Shown here in pieces: positions 33,478 through 42,383 of a DNA stretch of 64,000 nucleotides (its first letter is position 1; the number at the start of each line of letters is the position of its first letter). This DNA is from Planctomycetota bacterium. Lineage in GTDB: Bacteria; Planctomycetota; UBA1135; GCA-002748355. Where the stretch lies: positions 124,001-188,000 of the forward strand of contig JACKHW010000001.1 of assembly GCA_020638795.1 (NCBI GenBank), read 5' to 3'. Under the pieces are notes generated by a model, which was given only the letters and a program-made list of their open reading frames with translations, ran no database searches and had not been told where the DNA came from. The position numbers and the translations under genes are program-made.

Positions 33478-36400
33478 ATGTCCCACCGACGTCTCGAACC
33501 CGCAGAGAGCGCCTTGCCCGGTCGATTCGATCAGCCAACCCTGCTCGGGGTCGGTGGCCAGAGCCGCGTGTACTCCGCGTTCGATCGCGAGTTCGGGCAT
33601 CGCGTCGCGGTGCGTGCGACACCGAGCGCGCTCGGGGAGTTCGAACTGCGCGCGGAGCTGCGCCATCCGTCGATCGTGTCGGTGCTCGATGTCATGCGTG
33701 GTCCGCAAACGGACTGGCTGGTCGAAGAACTCGTCGATGGCGAGCGTCTCCGTGGCGGCGACGACGTCGCGCAGTTCGGCCGCGTGGCTCGTTCGCTGCT
33801 CGTCGCGCTGCGGTATCTCCACGACTCGGGGATCGCTCATCGCGATCTCAAACCCGCCAACGTGTTGGTCGGTTCGGACGGTGAGCCTGTGCTCCTCGAC
33901 TTCGGACTCGCGAGCAGGATCGAGCGGGGTGCGCCCGAAACGCGGCCCGGCACGCTCGGAACCGTTGCTCCCGAAGTCCTCGAAGGTCGGGTCGATCCAA
34001 TCCGCGCCGACCTCTTCGGTCTCGGCACGACCATGCTGGCCTTCGCGCTCGGGATCGAACCCCGCGCCGAGTGGTCGGTCGACGCGGACGCGCTCCGGCG
34101 TGCTCTGGACGCGGCACCCGAAGCCGTTCGCCTCCTCTTGTCGGGCTTGACGCATACCGCCAAGTCCGAGCGGTTCGTGACGGCGGGCGAGGCTTTGCAG
34201 TCCTTGGGTTCGATCGCGCCCGCTAAATGCCTGGCACCGGGCTCGGCGAGTTCCTGGCCAATCGTCGGAAGGCGCGGCGAACTCGCGTCGATCGTCGGCC
34301 ACTTGAACGGCGATGGTCGCCCTCGTCGTGTCGCTGTGCTGACCGGTACCGTCGGTGCTGGCAAGGCGTCGCTCGCGGAACTCGCGCGGCGCAAACTCGC
34401 CGTCCGTGGGTGTCGTGCGGCGATCCTGCGAGTCGATTCTGCAGCGGAGCTGTGGCGTGTGATGCGTGCGGATTCGACGGCGATCCTGGTGACGACCGAG
34501 GACCGCGAAGTCGCGGCACATCTGGTTGCTGCACTCGGGTCCGATACCGTGCTTCCGATCGACATCGCGCCACTCGATCGCGCCGATGTGGCGAGTCTCG
34601 TTCGATGGCTGCCGGTCGCGGCGCATGTCGATCCGTCGCTCGTATTCCGAGAGAGCGGCGGGCATCCGGGTGCCATGCGCTCGATCCTCACGAATGATCA
34701 GGACGATCGCGAGATCGACCCTGCCGAAGCGTGGATCGCGATCCGCGGATTTGCAGCGCCGATGGACGGACTCGATGGTGCGGCGGTCGACACGCTACGG
34801 CACGCCGTGTCGAAGGGTGCGATCGAGTTCGACCGTGGTCGCGGGTTCCGGCTGCGGTCGCCGTCGCGTCGTCGATACGTGCTCGAGAACGTTTCGGTGA
34901 TGGAGCTACGGCGACTGCATCAGGATGCATCCGTGGGCGGATCCGCGTGGCACGGTTTCCTCGCTGGAAACCTCGCTGGAAACGCCGACGACGCCGAAGC
35001 GGCGCTGCGCGCACTCGAGGCGGACCTCGCCGCGGACGAACTCGCGATCTCGATCGAGCACGCGATTCGTCTCCGCGGCCCCGACGCGCTGCGGGTCGCG
35101 GCGTTTGCCGGTATCGCGAGGCGGCTTGCGGCGGGTGGGCACCTCGCTCCGATTCGCACCATTCTCGGCATCGAGTGCCCGGACGAGCCTGCGCAGCTCG
35201 TCGCGCTTCGATCATTCCTCGCGAGCGAGCGTGGCGACGTGCGCGAAGCGCTTCGCCTCGCGGATGCGGCGTTGCATGCGGACGGCCCACTCGCGTTCCC
35301 TGCGCTCTTGGATCTGGCGCGCGCTCTGCAGTGGGGGGCTTCGTACGACAAGGCGCTCGACGTGCTCGTCGATGCCGATCGTCATGCGGCGAGCGAAGTG
35401 GACCGAGCCGAAGTCGCACGACTCCGTTCGCTCGTGCTCTTCCGTGCGGGTCGCCGTGCCGAAGCGCGAACGTGCGCGATCGAAGGGATCGAAACCATCG
35501 GGGACCGCGCGCCGAGAATACGCATCGGTTTGATGCAGAACCTGGCGCTCATCGAGCGTCACTTCGGTGACCACGAAGCCGCTGCACGACTACTCGACGA
35601 GGCAGGTCATGCCGCGCTCGAACTGGCCGACGTCCGTGGTGCTGCGGTGAGCTGGATCAACTCCGGACTCGCACGCGAGGATGCCGGAGATCTCGTCGCC
35701 GCACGCGCGGACCGCGAGCGAGCGGCCAGCATCTCCGAGGTCGCTGGCCTCGCGCAGCCGCGGGACGTCGCGCGCGCGAGCCTCGCGATGAATCTCGCGA
35801 GATTCGGTGCGTGGCCGCACGCGGCCAGTGAACTCGATGCGATCGTCATTTCGATGGAAGCGCAAGGGCTTCATCGCGAGCCGCGGATCGCGAGCCTCGC
35901 AGCGCTCGATGCACGTCTGCAAGCAACGGCCGACGACCGGTATCGACGACAACTCGAGGAGCGTCTGCATGCAGCGGTACGGGATGGTGCACCCGCCGAA
36001 GCCGCGGTCGCATGGCGTGCGTTGCTCCAGTCGGGATCCACGGTCGAGGTGGCGCCGCGGGATGCGCGCAAGATCCTGCATTCTGCGGATCGCTCGACGC
36101 GCGAACTGATTCGTGTCGCGCTTCACGAACAACGCGATACGGACGGCGCCGGACGTAGCCGCAATGCGCTCGTGCGCATCGTGCGTCGAGGACTCCCACG
36201 TGCGCGATTGTTCGCTGCGATGGCGCTCCTTGGACGAGCACACGACACTCGAGAGCGTCGTTCGTTCGGTGCGCGCGTCCTCCTCGAAGCCAAGAAGAGC
36301 CAATCTCCCGCAGACCGCATCGCGGCATACACGGCCTGCATCGGCACGGCCGGGCGGCCACGCATTCTGGCACGACGTATCCTGGACGAGTTAGCAACCT

Positions 36401-38031
36401 TGGAACGACTCGCAACTGCCCCCGTAAGCGAACCCTCCGTGAAACCCTGGACTTCGAGGATCGAAGAGCTGCGCCAGACGGTGCAAGCCCTTGCGCTACC
36501 GCACAAGCATGCAGACGACTTGAGTGGTCTCCTGCGTGTGCAGCGCTTGTTGCTCGACAGTGCTGCCGACGACGCTGCGCGCTTCCGCGCGATCCTCGAA
36601 GAAGCCATGCAGATCTCCGGCGCAGCACGCGGGATGATCATCGTCCGAGATCGCGGCGCATTGCGAATCGTCGCTGCGCTGCAAGACGAACAAGGCACAG
36701 CGCGTGAGTTCGTGGCCGAGGAAGCGATGGAGTTCAGTCGCAATCTCCTCGACGAAGTGCTCGAGACAGGGTCGCCCCGCATCACGGTCAACGCGCTCGA
36801 AGACCCCGCGTGGCAATGGGCAAACAGTGTCGTCGACTTCCGGTTGGCTTCGATTGCTTGCGTTCCCGTCAAGGTCGGCGACCGCGTCGCAGGCGCTCTC
36901 TATCTCGACAATCCGTTCGAGAAGGGACGTTTTTCGGACGACATCGCGACGCAACTCGAAATGTTCGGCATGCAGGTCTCGATCGGATTCGACGCGGCGC
37001 GCAAGCGTGACGAGATCGAGAAGCTCAATGACGACCTTCGCGGGCGACTCGCACGAGCCGAGGCGCAACTCGATCGTGAACGCATCGGTCAGGACATCAT
37101 CGCGACGAGCCCGCGCATGGTGCGGGTGCTCGAGCGTGTGCGCCGTCTTGCGGCGACCGAGCTTCCCGTGCACATCCATGGCGAAACCGGGACGGGTAAG
37201 GAGCTGATCGCGCGCAAGTTGCACGAGTGCTCGACGCGTCGCGACGGTCCGTTCGTCACCGAGAACTGCAGCGCGATCGCGAGCGAGTTGCTCGAGAGCG
37301 AACTCTTCGGACACGTCAAAGGCGCATTTACCGGGGCTACGCGCGACAAGCCCGGTCTGTTGCGTACGGCCAGTGGCGGCACGCTGTTCCTCGACGAAAT
37401 CGGGGACATGCCCTTGCCCTTGCAGGCTCGCATTCTGCGGGTGCTGCAGGAGGGCGAGATTCGCCCCGTCGGCGGCGACGAGACCGTGCACGTCGATGTC
37501 CGCATCATCACGGCGACCCATCGCGATTTGCGCGAGATGGTTGCGAAGGGCGAGTTCCGCGAGGACCTCTACTACCGCATCGTCGTCGCGAGCGTCGACC
37601 TGCCGCCGCTGCGCGAGCGTCCGGAGGACGTGCGCGTGCTCGCTGCGCACTTCCTCGAGCGCTTCGGTCGTCCGGGACAGGTGTTCGACGCATCGGCGAT
37701 CTCTCGGCTCGAGTCCCATTCGTGGCCGGGCAATGTGCGCGAACTCGAAAGCGCGATTCGGAGCACGTGCGTTCTCGCGAAGGACAAGACGATCAGCGCT
37801 TCGGACCTTCCACCACAGCTCGCCTCGCCCACGCGGACCGGTGTCGCCGGTTCGGGCTTACCCGTGTGTCTCGAAGATCTCGAAAAGATCGCCATCGCAA
37901 GAGCCCTCGAGCTCGCGGGTGGGAATCGCGGAGAAGCTGCCAAGCTCCTCGGCATTTCGCGATCGTCCGTCTTCGTCAAGATTCGTAAATACGGCCTGGC
38001 TGACTCGAAACGAGAGGAGTCCATGCAATGA
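33478..38031 (+). CDS. Kinase-like/ATPase/TPR/GAF/sigma-54 activator fusion protein
   Basis: A 1517-residue multidomain regulator. Order: Ser/Thr kinase-like domain (1-245) with HRDLKPAN (121-128) and DFG (141-143) but arginine R46 where the ATP-binding lysine belongs (VAVR); a degenerate NTPase with GTVGAGKAS (290-298); about 550 residues of helical TPR-like repeats; GAF sensor (about 1031-1171); sigma-54 AAA+ domain (about 1206-1437) with an intact GETGTGKE Walker A and GAFTGA loop; and a C-terminal Fis-type helix-turn-helix (NRGEAAKLLGISRSSVFVKI). It should open sigma-54 promoters in response to bound ligands. Start ATG 33478 is preferred over TTG 33460; neither has a clear Shine-Dalgarno. 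Its stop overlaps the following gene (ATGA). Confidence 0.88.
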   Translation: MSHRRLEPAESALPGRFDQPTLLGVGGQSRVYSAFDREFGHRVAVRATPSALGEFELRAELRHPSIVSVLDVMRGPQTDWLVEELVDGERLRGGDDVAQFGRVARSLLVALRYLHDSGIAHRDLKPANVLVGSDGEPVLLDFGLASRIERGAPETRPGTLGTVAPEVLEGRVDPIRADLFGLGTTMLAFALGIEPRAEWSVDADALRRALDAAPEAVRLLLSGLTHTAKSERFVTAGEALQSLGSIAPAKCLAPGSASSWPIVGRRGELASIVGHLNGDGRPRRVAVLTGTVGAGKASLAELARRKLAVRGCRAAILRVDSAAELWRVMRADSTAILVTTEDREVAAHLVAALGSDTVLPIDIAPLDRADVASLVRWLPVAAHVDPSLVFRESGGHPGAMRSILTNDQDDREIDPAEAWIAIRGFAAPMDGLDGAAVDTLRHAVSKGAIEFDRGRGFRLRSPSRRRYVLENVSVMELRRLHQDASVGGSAWHGFLAGNLAGNADDAEAALRALEADLAADELAISIEHAIRLRGPDALRVAAFAGIARRLAAGGHLAPIRTILGIECPDEPAQLVALRSFLASERGDVREALRLADAALHADGPLAFPALLDLARALQWGASYDKALDVLVDADRHAASEVDRAEVARLRSLVLFRAGRRAEARTCAIEGIETIGDRAPRIRIGLMQNLALIERHFGDHEAAARLLDEAGHAALELADVRGAAVSWINSGLAREDAGDLVAARADRERAASISEVAGLAQPRDVARASLAMNLARFGAWPHAASELDAIVISMEAQGLHREPRIASLAALDARLQATADDRYRRQLEERLHAAVRDGAPAEAAVAWRALLQSGSTVEVAPRDARKILHSADRSTRELIRVALHEQRDTDGAGRSRNALVRIVRRGLPRARLFAAMALLGRAHDTRERRSFGARVLLEAKKSQSPADRIAAYTACIGTAGRPRILARRILDELATLERLATAPVSEPSVKPWTSRIEELRQTVQALALPHKHADDLSGLLRVQRLLLDSAADDAARFRAILEEAMQISGAARGMIIVRDRGALRIVAALQDEQGTAREFVAEEAMEFSRNLLDEVLETGSPRITVNALEDPAWQWANSVVDFRLASIACVPVKVGDRVAGALYLDNPFEKGRFSDDIATQLEMFGMQVSIGFDAARKRDEIEKLNDDLRGRLARAEAQLDRERIGQDIIATSPRMVRVLERVRRLAATELPVHIHGETGTGKELIARKLHECSTRRDGPFVTENCSAIASELLESELFGHVKGAFTGATRDKPGLLRTASGGTLFLDEIGDMPLPLQARILRVLQEGEIRPVGGDETVHVDVRIITATHRDLREMVAKGEFREDLYYRIVVASVDLPPLRERPEDVRVLAAHFLERFGRPGQVFDASAISRLESHSWPGNVRELESAIRSTCVLAKDKTISASDLPPQLASPTRTGVAGSGLPVCLEDLEKIAIARALELAGGNRGEAAKLLGISRSSVFVKIRKYGLADSKREESMQ

Positions 38032-40100
38032 GGTCCCGTCTTTCACGTTCGTCCCTCCTTGCCGCTTTCGCCGTCGGCGTCGCACCGGTCCAAGCCCAAG
38101 AGTACGGGCGAGGAAGTCTCGGCTCGAACGGTGTCGAACCGACATTCGAAGTGCGATCGGCTTCGCCCAGGAATCCGATGCGGTTCGTCATCGACGGTGT
38201 CGCGCCATCTTCGACCACGACGATTCCGGTCATGGTCCTCGTGTCTCCGCGCAAGTCGAATGTCCCGTTCGTCAATGGATCCGTCGTCGGTGTCGATCTC
38301 GCGGCGACGTTGCTGCTCGGGCCGGCTTTCGTCGATGCGCGAGGGCGTGCCGAGATCAATGTGCCGGTGGATGCGTCGTGGGATGGCTTCGAGCTACACG
38401 CGCAAGCTGTCGTCATCGACACGCGTGTGCGTGCTTCGCTGATCCTCACGGACTCGGTCGGTGTCGTCGTCGGTACCGACGATCCCGAACTCGTGATTTT
38501 GCAGGATGCAGGCGGAGGACTCTTCGACATCGTGCGACGCCGCACGGATGGGCGGAACGGCGTCGCATTGGACAGACTGCGAGGGCTCGCGAAGATCGAC
38601 CTGCGCATCGCTTCGCTCGACGAGGAGCGGAAGTTCGTGACGAATGGCAGTCGGCCGTGCACGGTCGCTGGAGTGCGTGGTGTGCTGCTTGGGGACGCGT
38701 CGACCCTTCTCGCGATGCGCAATGCAACGAGCGATTTCGTGCTCCGTGTCTACACGAGTGGACGCGTCGACATCGTCGCGACGTTCGCTCGCGGATCGCT
38801 GACCGGAGACGTCGCTGTCGGTCCGGACCATGTGGCGATCGTCGATGGACCGCGGCTCTGGCTGTACCGCGTCACGGGAAACTACCCGGGCACCAACTCG
38901 CAGTTTCGCGACGCGACCCCTGGTGGCAACCTCGCGATCGAACCGACGAGTCTCTGTGTCGGCGCTCGCGTGCTCGCATTGATGGACAAGACGCAGGGGC
39001 TCTTCTTCGTGCCACTCGATGGTGGGACGAGTCAGCACCCGACGCTGCCGCCGTCCGGCGGGCGAACGCCGGTCGTGTTCGACGAGGAGATCGCGGTCTC
39101 CGGGGACGGCACCACGTTCGCGTTCGGTGCGGGATCCGGAAAGAAGGTCAAGGACATCTACGTCGTGCGCGACGACGGGCGCGCGGTCAACATCACGAAG
39201 CGGCCGACCGACTATGGCGAAGTGGGATACACGAACGTCGGGCGTCGGACCGAGATCGCGCTCGACTTCACGGGATCGATGGTCAGCTACGTCGACGATG
39301 GTGGGCAGGAGCCCGAGGGGTTCGTCTCACCAGTCGTGTTGCCGATCCCCGTGCAGATCACGACCTCACGTGCTTTCGTCGATTCGATCGACATCGGTTC
39401 GACTTCGCGCTTCCCGGTCAAGGGTGGAGGCATCGTATTCGCGGGCATCGATGCCACGACGGTCGACGTCTTTTTCACACCGTCACTCAAGGACAACGAC
39501 ATCCTCCCGCTAACGAACACGGCCAACGCCACCGCGGCTCCTTGGGGACTCGGGGCGAAGCTCACGCTGATCGACATGGGATCCACGCCTTCGAATTCTT
39601 CGTGGCTCCTGCAAGCACGCAGGCAGAACGCGACGCAGGACGAACTGTGGTGGCTCGAGCCCGACGCGAAACGCGCGCGGGTGGTCTCGAGTTCGTACCG
39701 CGGGTTCGGTGGCGTCTTCGACACGAGCGCGCGTGTGTTGATCGGGGATCGTGATGGTGTCGTCGTCGCCGATCTCGGTTCGGGGGCCTTCTCGAAATCG
39801 TCGCTTGGCACGGGCGACGTGCAGGCGATGTCCATGGCGGCGGGGCTGCCGTTCGCAGCGTTGACGTTCGGCTCCGCGTCCGCGCAAGAGCTCTGGATCG
39901 TCGACCACAACGGCGTCGCGAACAAGCTCGCGGGTTCGATCGGTGCTGCAGGGGACGTGCTCGCACTCCACGGCAGCGGTCAGGTGCACCTCCTTTCGGC
40001 GTCGGGAACCGCGGGTCGATCGCTCCTGCGCTGGCGCGCATCGAGCGGTATCGAGCAACTCGGGGGAAGCGGTTACGTCGGGTTCCTGCAAGCGCAGTGA
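38028..40100 (+). CDS. Secreted protein of unknown function coupled to the sigma-54 activator
   Basis: A 690-residue exported protein with signal peptide MRSRLSRSSLLAAFAVGVAPVQAQ. The start (ATG 38028) overlaps the activator's stop by ATGA and has GAGAGGAG upstream, so the two are made from one mRNA. The mature part is a long beta-rich body with repeated short strands and turns (VRDDGRAVNITKRPTDYGE, SGDGTTFAFGAGSG, GDRDGVVVADLGSG) that look like propeller blades; no catalytic motif is recognised. It might be a surface sensor or target linked to the fusion regulator, but that is inferred from coupling alone. Confidence 0.82.
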   Translation: MRSRLSRSSLLAAFAVGVAPVQAQEYGRGSLGSNGVEPTFEVRSASPRNPMRFVIDGVAPSSTTTIPVMVLVSPRKSNVPFVNGSVVGVDLAATLLLGPAFVDARGRAEINVPVDASWDGFELHAQAVVIDTRVRASLILTDSVGVVVGTDDPELVILQDAGGGLFDIVRRRTDGRNGVALDRLRGLAKIDLRIASLDEERKFVTNGSRPCTVAGVRGVLLGDASTLLAMRNATSDFVLRVYTSGRVDIVATFARGSLTGDVAVGPDHVAIVDGPRLWLYRVTGNYPGTNSQFRDATPGGNLAIEPTSLCVGARVLALMDKTQGLFFVPLDGGTSQHPTLPPSGGRTPVVFDEEIAVSGDGTTFAFGAGSGKKVKDIYVVRDDGRAVNITKRPTDYGEVGYTNVGRRTEIALDFTGSMVSYVDDGGQEPEGFVSPVVLPIPVQITTSRAFVDSIDIGSTSRFPVKGGGIVFAGIDATTVDVFFTPSLKDNDILPLTNTANATAAPWGLGAKLTLIDMGSTPSNSSWLLQARRQNATQDELWWLEPDAKRARVVSSSYRGFGGVFDTSARVLIGDRDGVVVADLGSGAFSKSSLGTGDVQAMSMAAGLPFAALTFGSASAQELWIVDHNGVANKLAGSIGAAGDVLALHGSGQVHLLSASGTAGRSLLRWRASSGIEQLGGSGYVGFLQAQ

Positions 40101-40112
40101 ACAGACGACTGC

Positions 40113-42329
40113 TCAGCGCAAGACCACGCGCGCTGCGTTGCTCGTGGCGAACGTGAAGCCGAAGAGAGACGCCGGGCAGGCCTTGACAGCGAAGACTTCG
40201 AATCCTTGGAGCACGAGCTTGGCACCGACGAGTTCTGCGCGAGCAGGAATCGGGATTTGTACAGAGGCAGTCGCAAAGCTCATGAGAGAGGAAACTCGCA
40301 AACTACACGTTCCGCTGATCGTGTTGCAGAGTGGTAGTGGAGTGGTCTCGGTACCCAAGAAGAGGATCGGCGCGCCGCTGTGACCGGCGAGCTTCGCGAC
40401 GAGATCGAGTCCCACGGTGGCAGGATCGTTGACCGTGATCGTGAAGTCGCCGGCGACTTTGCAGGCCGAAGGTAGATAGGTGACACCGCCGCTGTTCGCA
40501 CGAGCCTCGTAGAAGGCGCCGAAGATGTCGCGGCCTGCGTTCGAGTTCGTCGAGATCTGCTGCCACACCGCCATGCACGCTGCACGCGGTCCACCTGCGC
40601 CGCCCTTGGAGGCGATCCGCGTCGACGAACAGCTCTGTGTCGTCGACGAAGCGAGGAGCTCGTGCAACGTCTGAATCTCGAGCGCATCGCCATTGCGCAA
40701 GAGCGTCGAAGCAAACGGAAGTGCACGCCCGGTCGTCTGCGTCTCACTGTAGGTCAAAGCGAAACGCAGACCATCGTAGTCGAGGGCGGCATCGGTCTGG
40801 GACAAGGTCGCACCCGTCAAGTTGCGCGGTGTGCCAACCGTCTGGACGATGTTCGTCGAAGAGCGACGTAGCAGCTGCCCGTGGATGTCGAATCCTCCGC
40901 CTCCCTGCTCCTCTTCCCACGCGACGAGGAAGTCCGTTCCGTCGCCTGCAACTGCCGGACGCTCTGCCGTGGCGCTCACGTCGCGGAGGATGGTTGCAGC
41001 TTGGATCGTATTGCTGCGCGCATCGACGGCCGCGAAGTGGATACGGCCTCGATTGCACAAGGCACCTCGAGTCTCCCAGGTGATCACCCAGGCCGCGCGC
41101 GCCCCCGAGCACTTGTTGACGGCGACGCTTTGCGCACACCTCGCGATGTCGAACTGGACGGTTGCGCCGAGCCTGCCCGTGGTGCTGACCACTCGGCCCA
41201 TGATGCGTTGGAAGGCCGGATCGATGCCTTGGCGCCAAGCGACGAAGTAGTCGTTGCTGCCAGGATCCGCCGTGCCGCCGACGACGAGTTCTTCGGGCAA
41301 GCCGTTCGTCACATTGAAATCGGCGATCTTGAAGCTGCCACCGTAGGTACCGGTCGCTGCGTTGCGTCCGATGCCCATGATGTCCTGCCGATCACGCACG
41401 GTGAACTGTTTCCACACGATGAGAAACTGGCCGGCGGTCCGATTGTTGGCGACGCCAGGCAAACTGGCGATTGCGTTCGTGTGCTCGACGAAGCTCAAGT
41501 CGATCTGCACACCATTGCGGTCGAAGCGTCGGACCGCGATGTCCGAGTCGATTGCCGACACCCGCTCTTCGTAGACGACGATCCACGTATCGCTACCGGC
41601 ATCGTACGCGACGTCTGGATCGACTTCATCGATCGAAGTCGTACTGATCGCGAAGGTCTTGATCACGGGGTCGATCGTCAGCGGGAAGGCCGCTCCGGCC
41701 AGGAAGTCCGCGGGCACACACAAATGGATGCGCTCGTCGCGCCACACGGGTGCGAAGTTCGCGCTGTGTCCGCGCGCATCGAAGACCGTCGCGAGCCCAT
41801 ACGTGATGCCGCCGAAGCCAGCGTGTTCGAACACCAAGCCCTTCTCTTGATCGGTATGCGCGAAGCGCAACTCGCTGTCGACCTCGACCGTGACTTCGAG
41901 CTGCCGTGGGTTGGGTCCGGGGCGCGCATCGATGACGAATATCTGCTCGACGCCTTCGGGTCGCAGGTCGACGTGTTCGCGGGTGGTGCCGTAGTCCCAC
42001 GTCGCTCGTCGTCCGTCAAACGCGACCAGCTCTCGCGGACCGACTGTCGTGGCCTCTCCGTCGAACTGTGTTGCCACGTACGACAGGGCGAAGCGGGGGT
42101 TCTGTGGGCAGGAAGTTCCGAAGATCGGATAGAAGTCCAGGCCCTTCGTGTCGATGCGCGCTTTGTAGTCGCGGCCACGGGCCCAGACGGAACCAGCTTC
42201 GGATGTGGCGTCGATACTGACGGTGGTGCAGGCTTCGCAGCGGAAGTTCGGAACGGTCGCGTTGTCCGCGGACTGCGCGCGTGTCGACGCAGCGAGGGTG
42301 AGAAGGCAAAGGAAGAAGTGGATCTGCAT
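40113..42329 (-). CDS. Large secreted protein with conserved C-terminal module
   Basis: A 738-residue exported protein: signal peptide MQIHFFLCLLTLAASTRAQS, then a beta-rich N-terminal domain (to about 215) and a long central part with repeated strand pairs such as VDPDVAYDAGSDTWIVVYEE, PGVANNRTAGQFLIVWKQ and PAVAGDGTDFLVAWEEEQGG, a pattern typical of beta-propeller repeats. The C-terminal ~110 residues include cysteine pairs and the module ending in IPIPARAELVGAKLVLQG, shared with other secreted proteins here. The start is ATG 42329 because it begins the signal peptide. It lies 54 bases downstream of the membrane kinase gene and could be co-transcribed. Confidence 0.82.
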   Translation of the reverse strand: MQIHFFLCLLTLAASTRAQSADNATVPNFRCEACTTVSIDATSEAGSVWARGRDYKARIDTKGLDFYPIFGTSCPQNPRFALSYVATQFDGEATTVGPRELVAFDGRRATWDYGTTREHVDLRPEGVEQIFVIDARPGPNPRQLEVTVEVDSELRFAHTDQEKGLVFEHAGFGGITYGLATVFDARGHSANFAPVWRDERIHLCVPADFLAGAAFPLTIDPVIKTFAISTTSIDEVDPDVAYDAGSDTWIVVYEERVSAIDSDIAVRRFDRNGVQIDLSFVEHTNAIASLPGVANNRTAGQFLIVWKQFTVRDRQDIMGIGRNAATGTYGGSFKIADFNVTNGLPEELVVGGTADPGSNDYFVAWRQGIDPAFQRIMGRVVSTTGRLGATVQFDIARCAQSVAVNKCSGARAAWVITWETRGALCNRGRIHFAAVDARSNTIQAATILRDVSATAERPAVAGDGTDFLVAWEEEQGGGGFDIHGQLLRRSSTNIVQTVGTPRNLTGATLSQTDAALDYDGLRFALTYSETQTTGRALPFASTLLRNGDALEIQTLHELLASSTTQSCSSTRIASKGGAGGPRAACMAVWQQISTNSNAGRDIFGAFYEARANSGGVTYLPSACKVAGDFTITVNDPATVGLDLVAKLAGHSGAPILFLGTETTPLPLCNTISGTCSLRVSSLMSFATASVQIPIPARAELVGAKLVLQGFEVFAVKACPASLFGFTFATSNAARVVLR

Positions 42330-42383
42330 GACAGCGGTACGGCCACAGTCCTCCACTTTGGACAGTGCCGCGGAGAAAAACCG

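Noticed and set aside
37373..39754. 793-residue plus-strand ORF overlapping the sigma-54 activator and the secreted protein
   Set aside because: Both covered genes have clear domains and coupled starts; the ORF is a frame shadow with many Arg and Cys.
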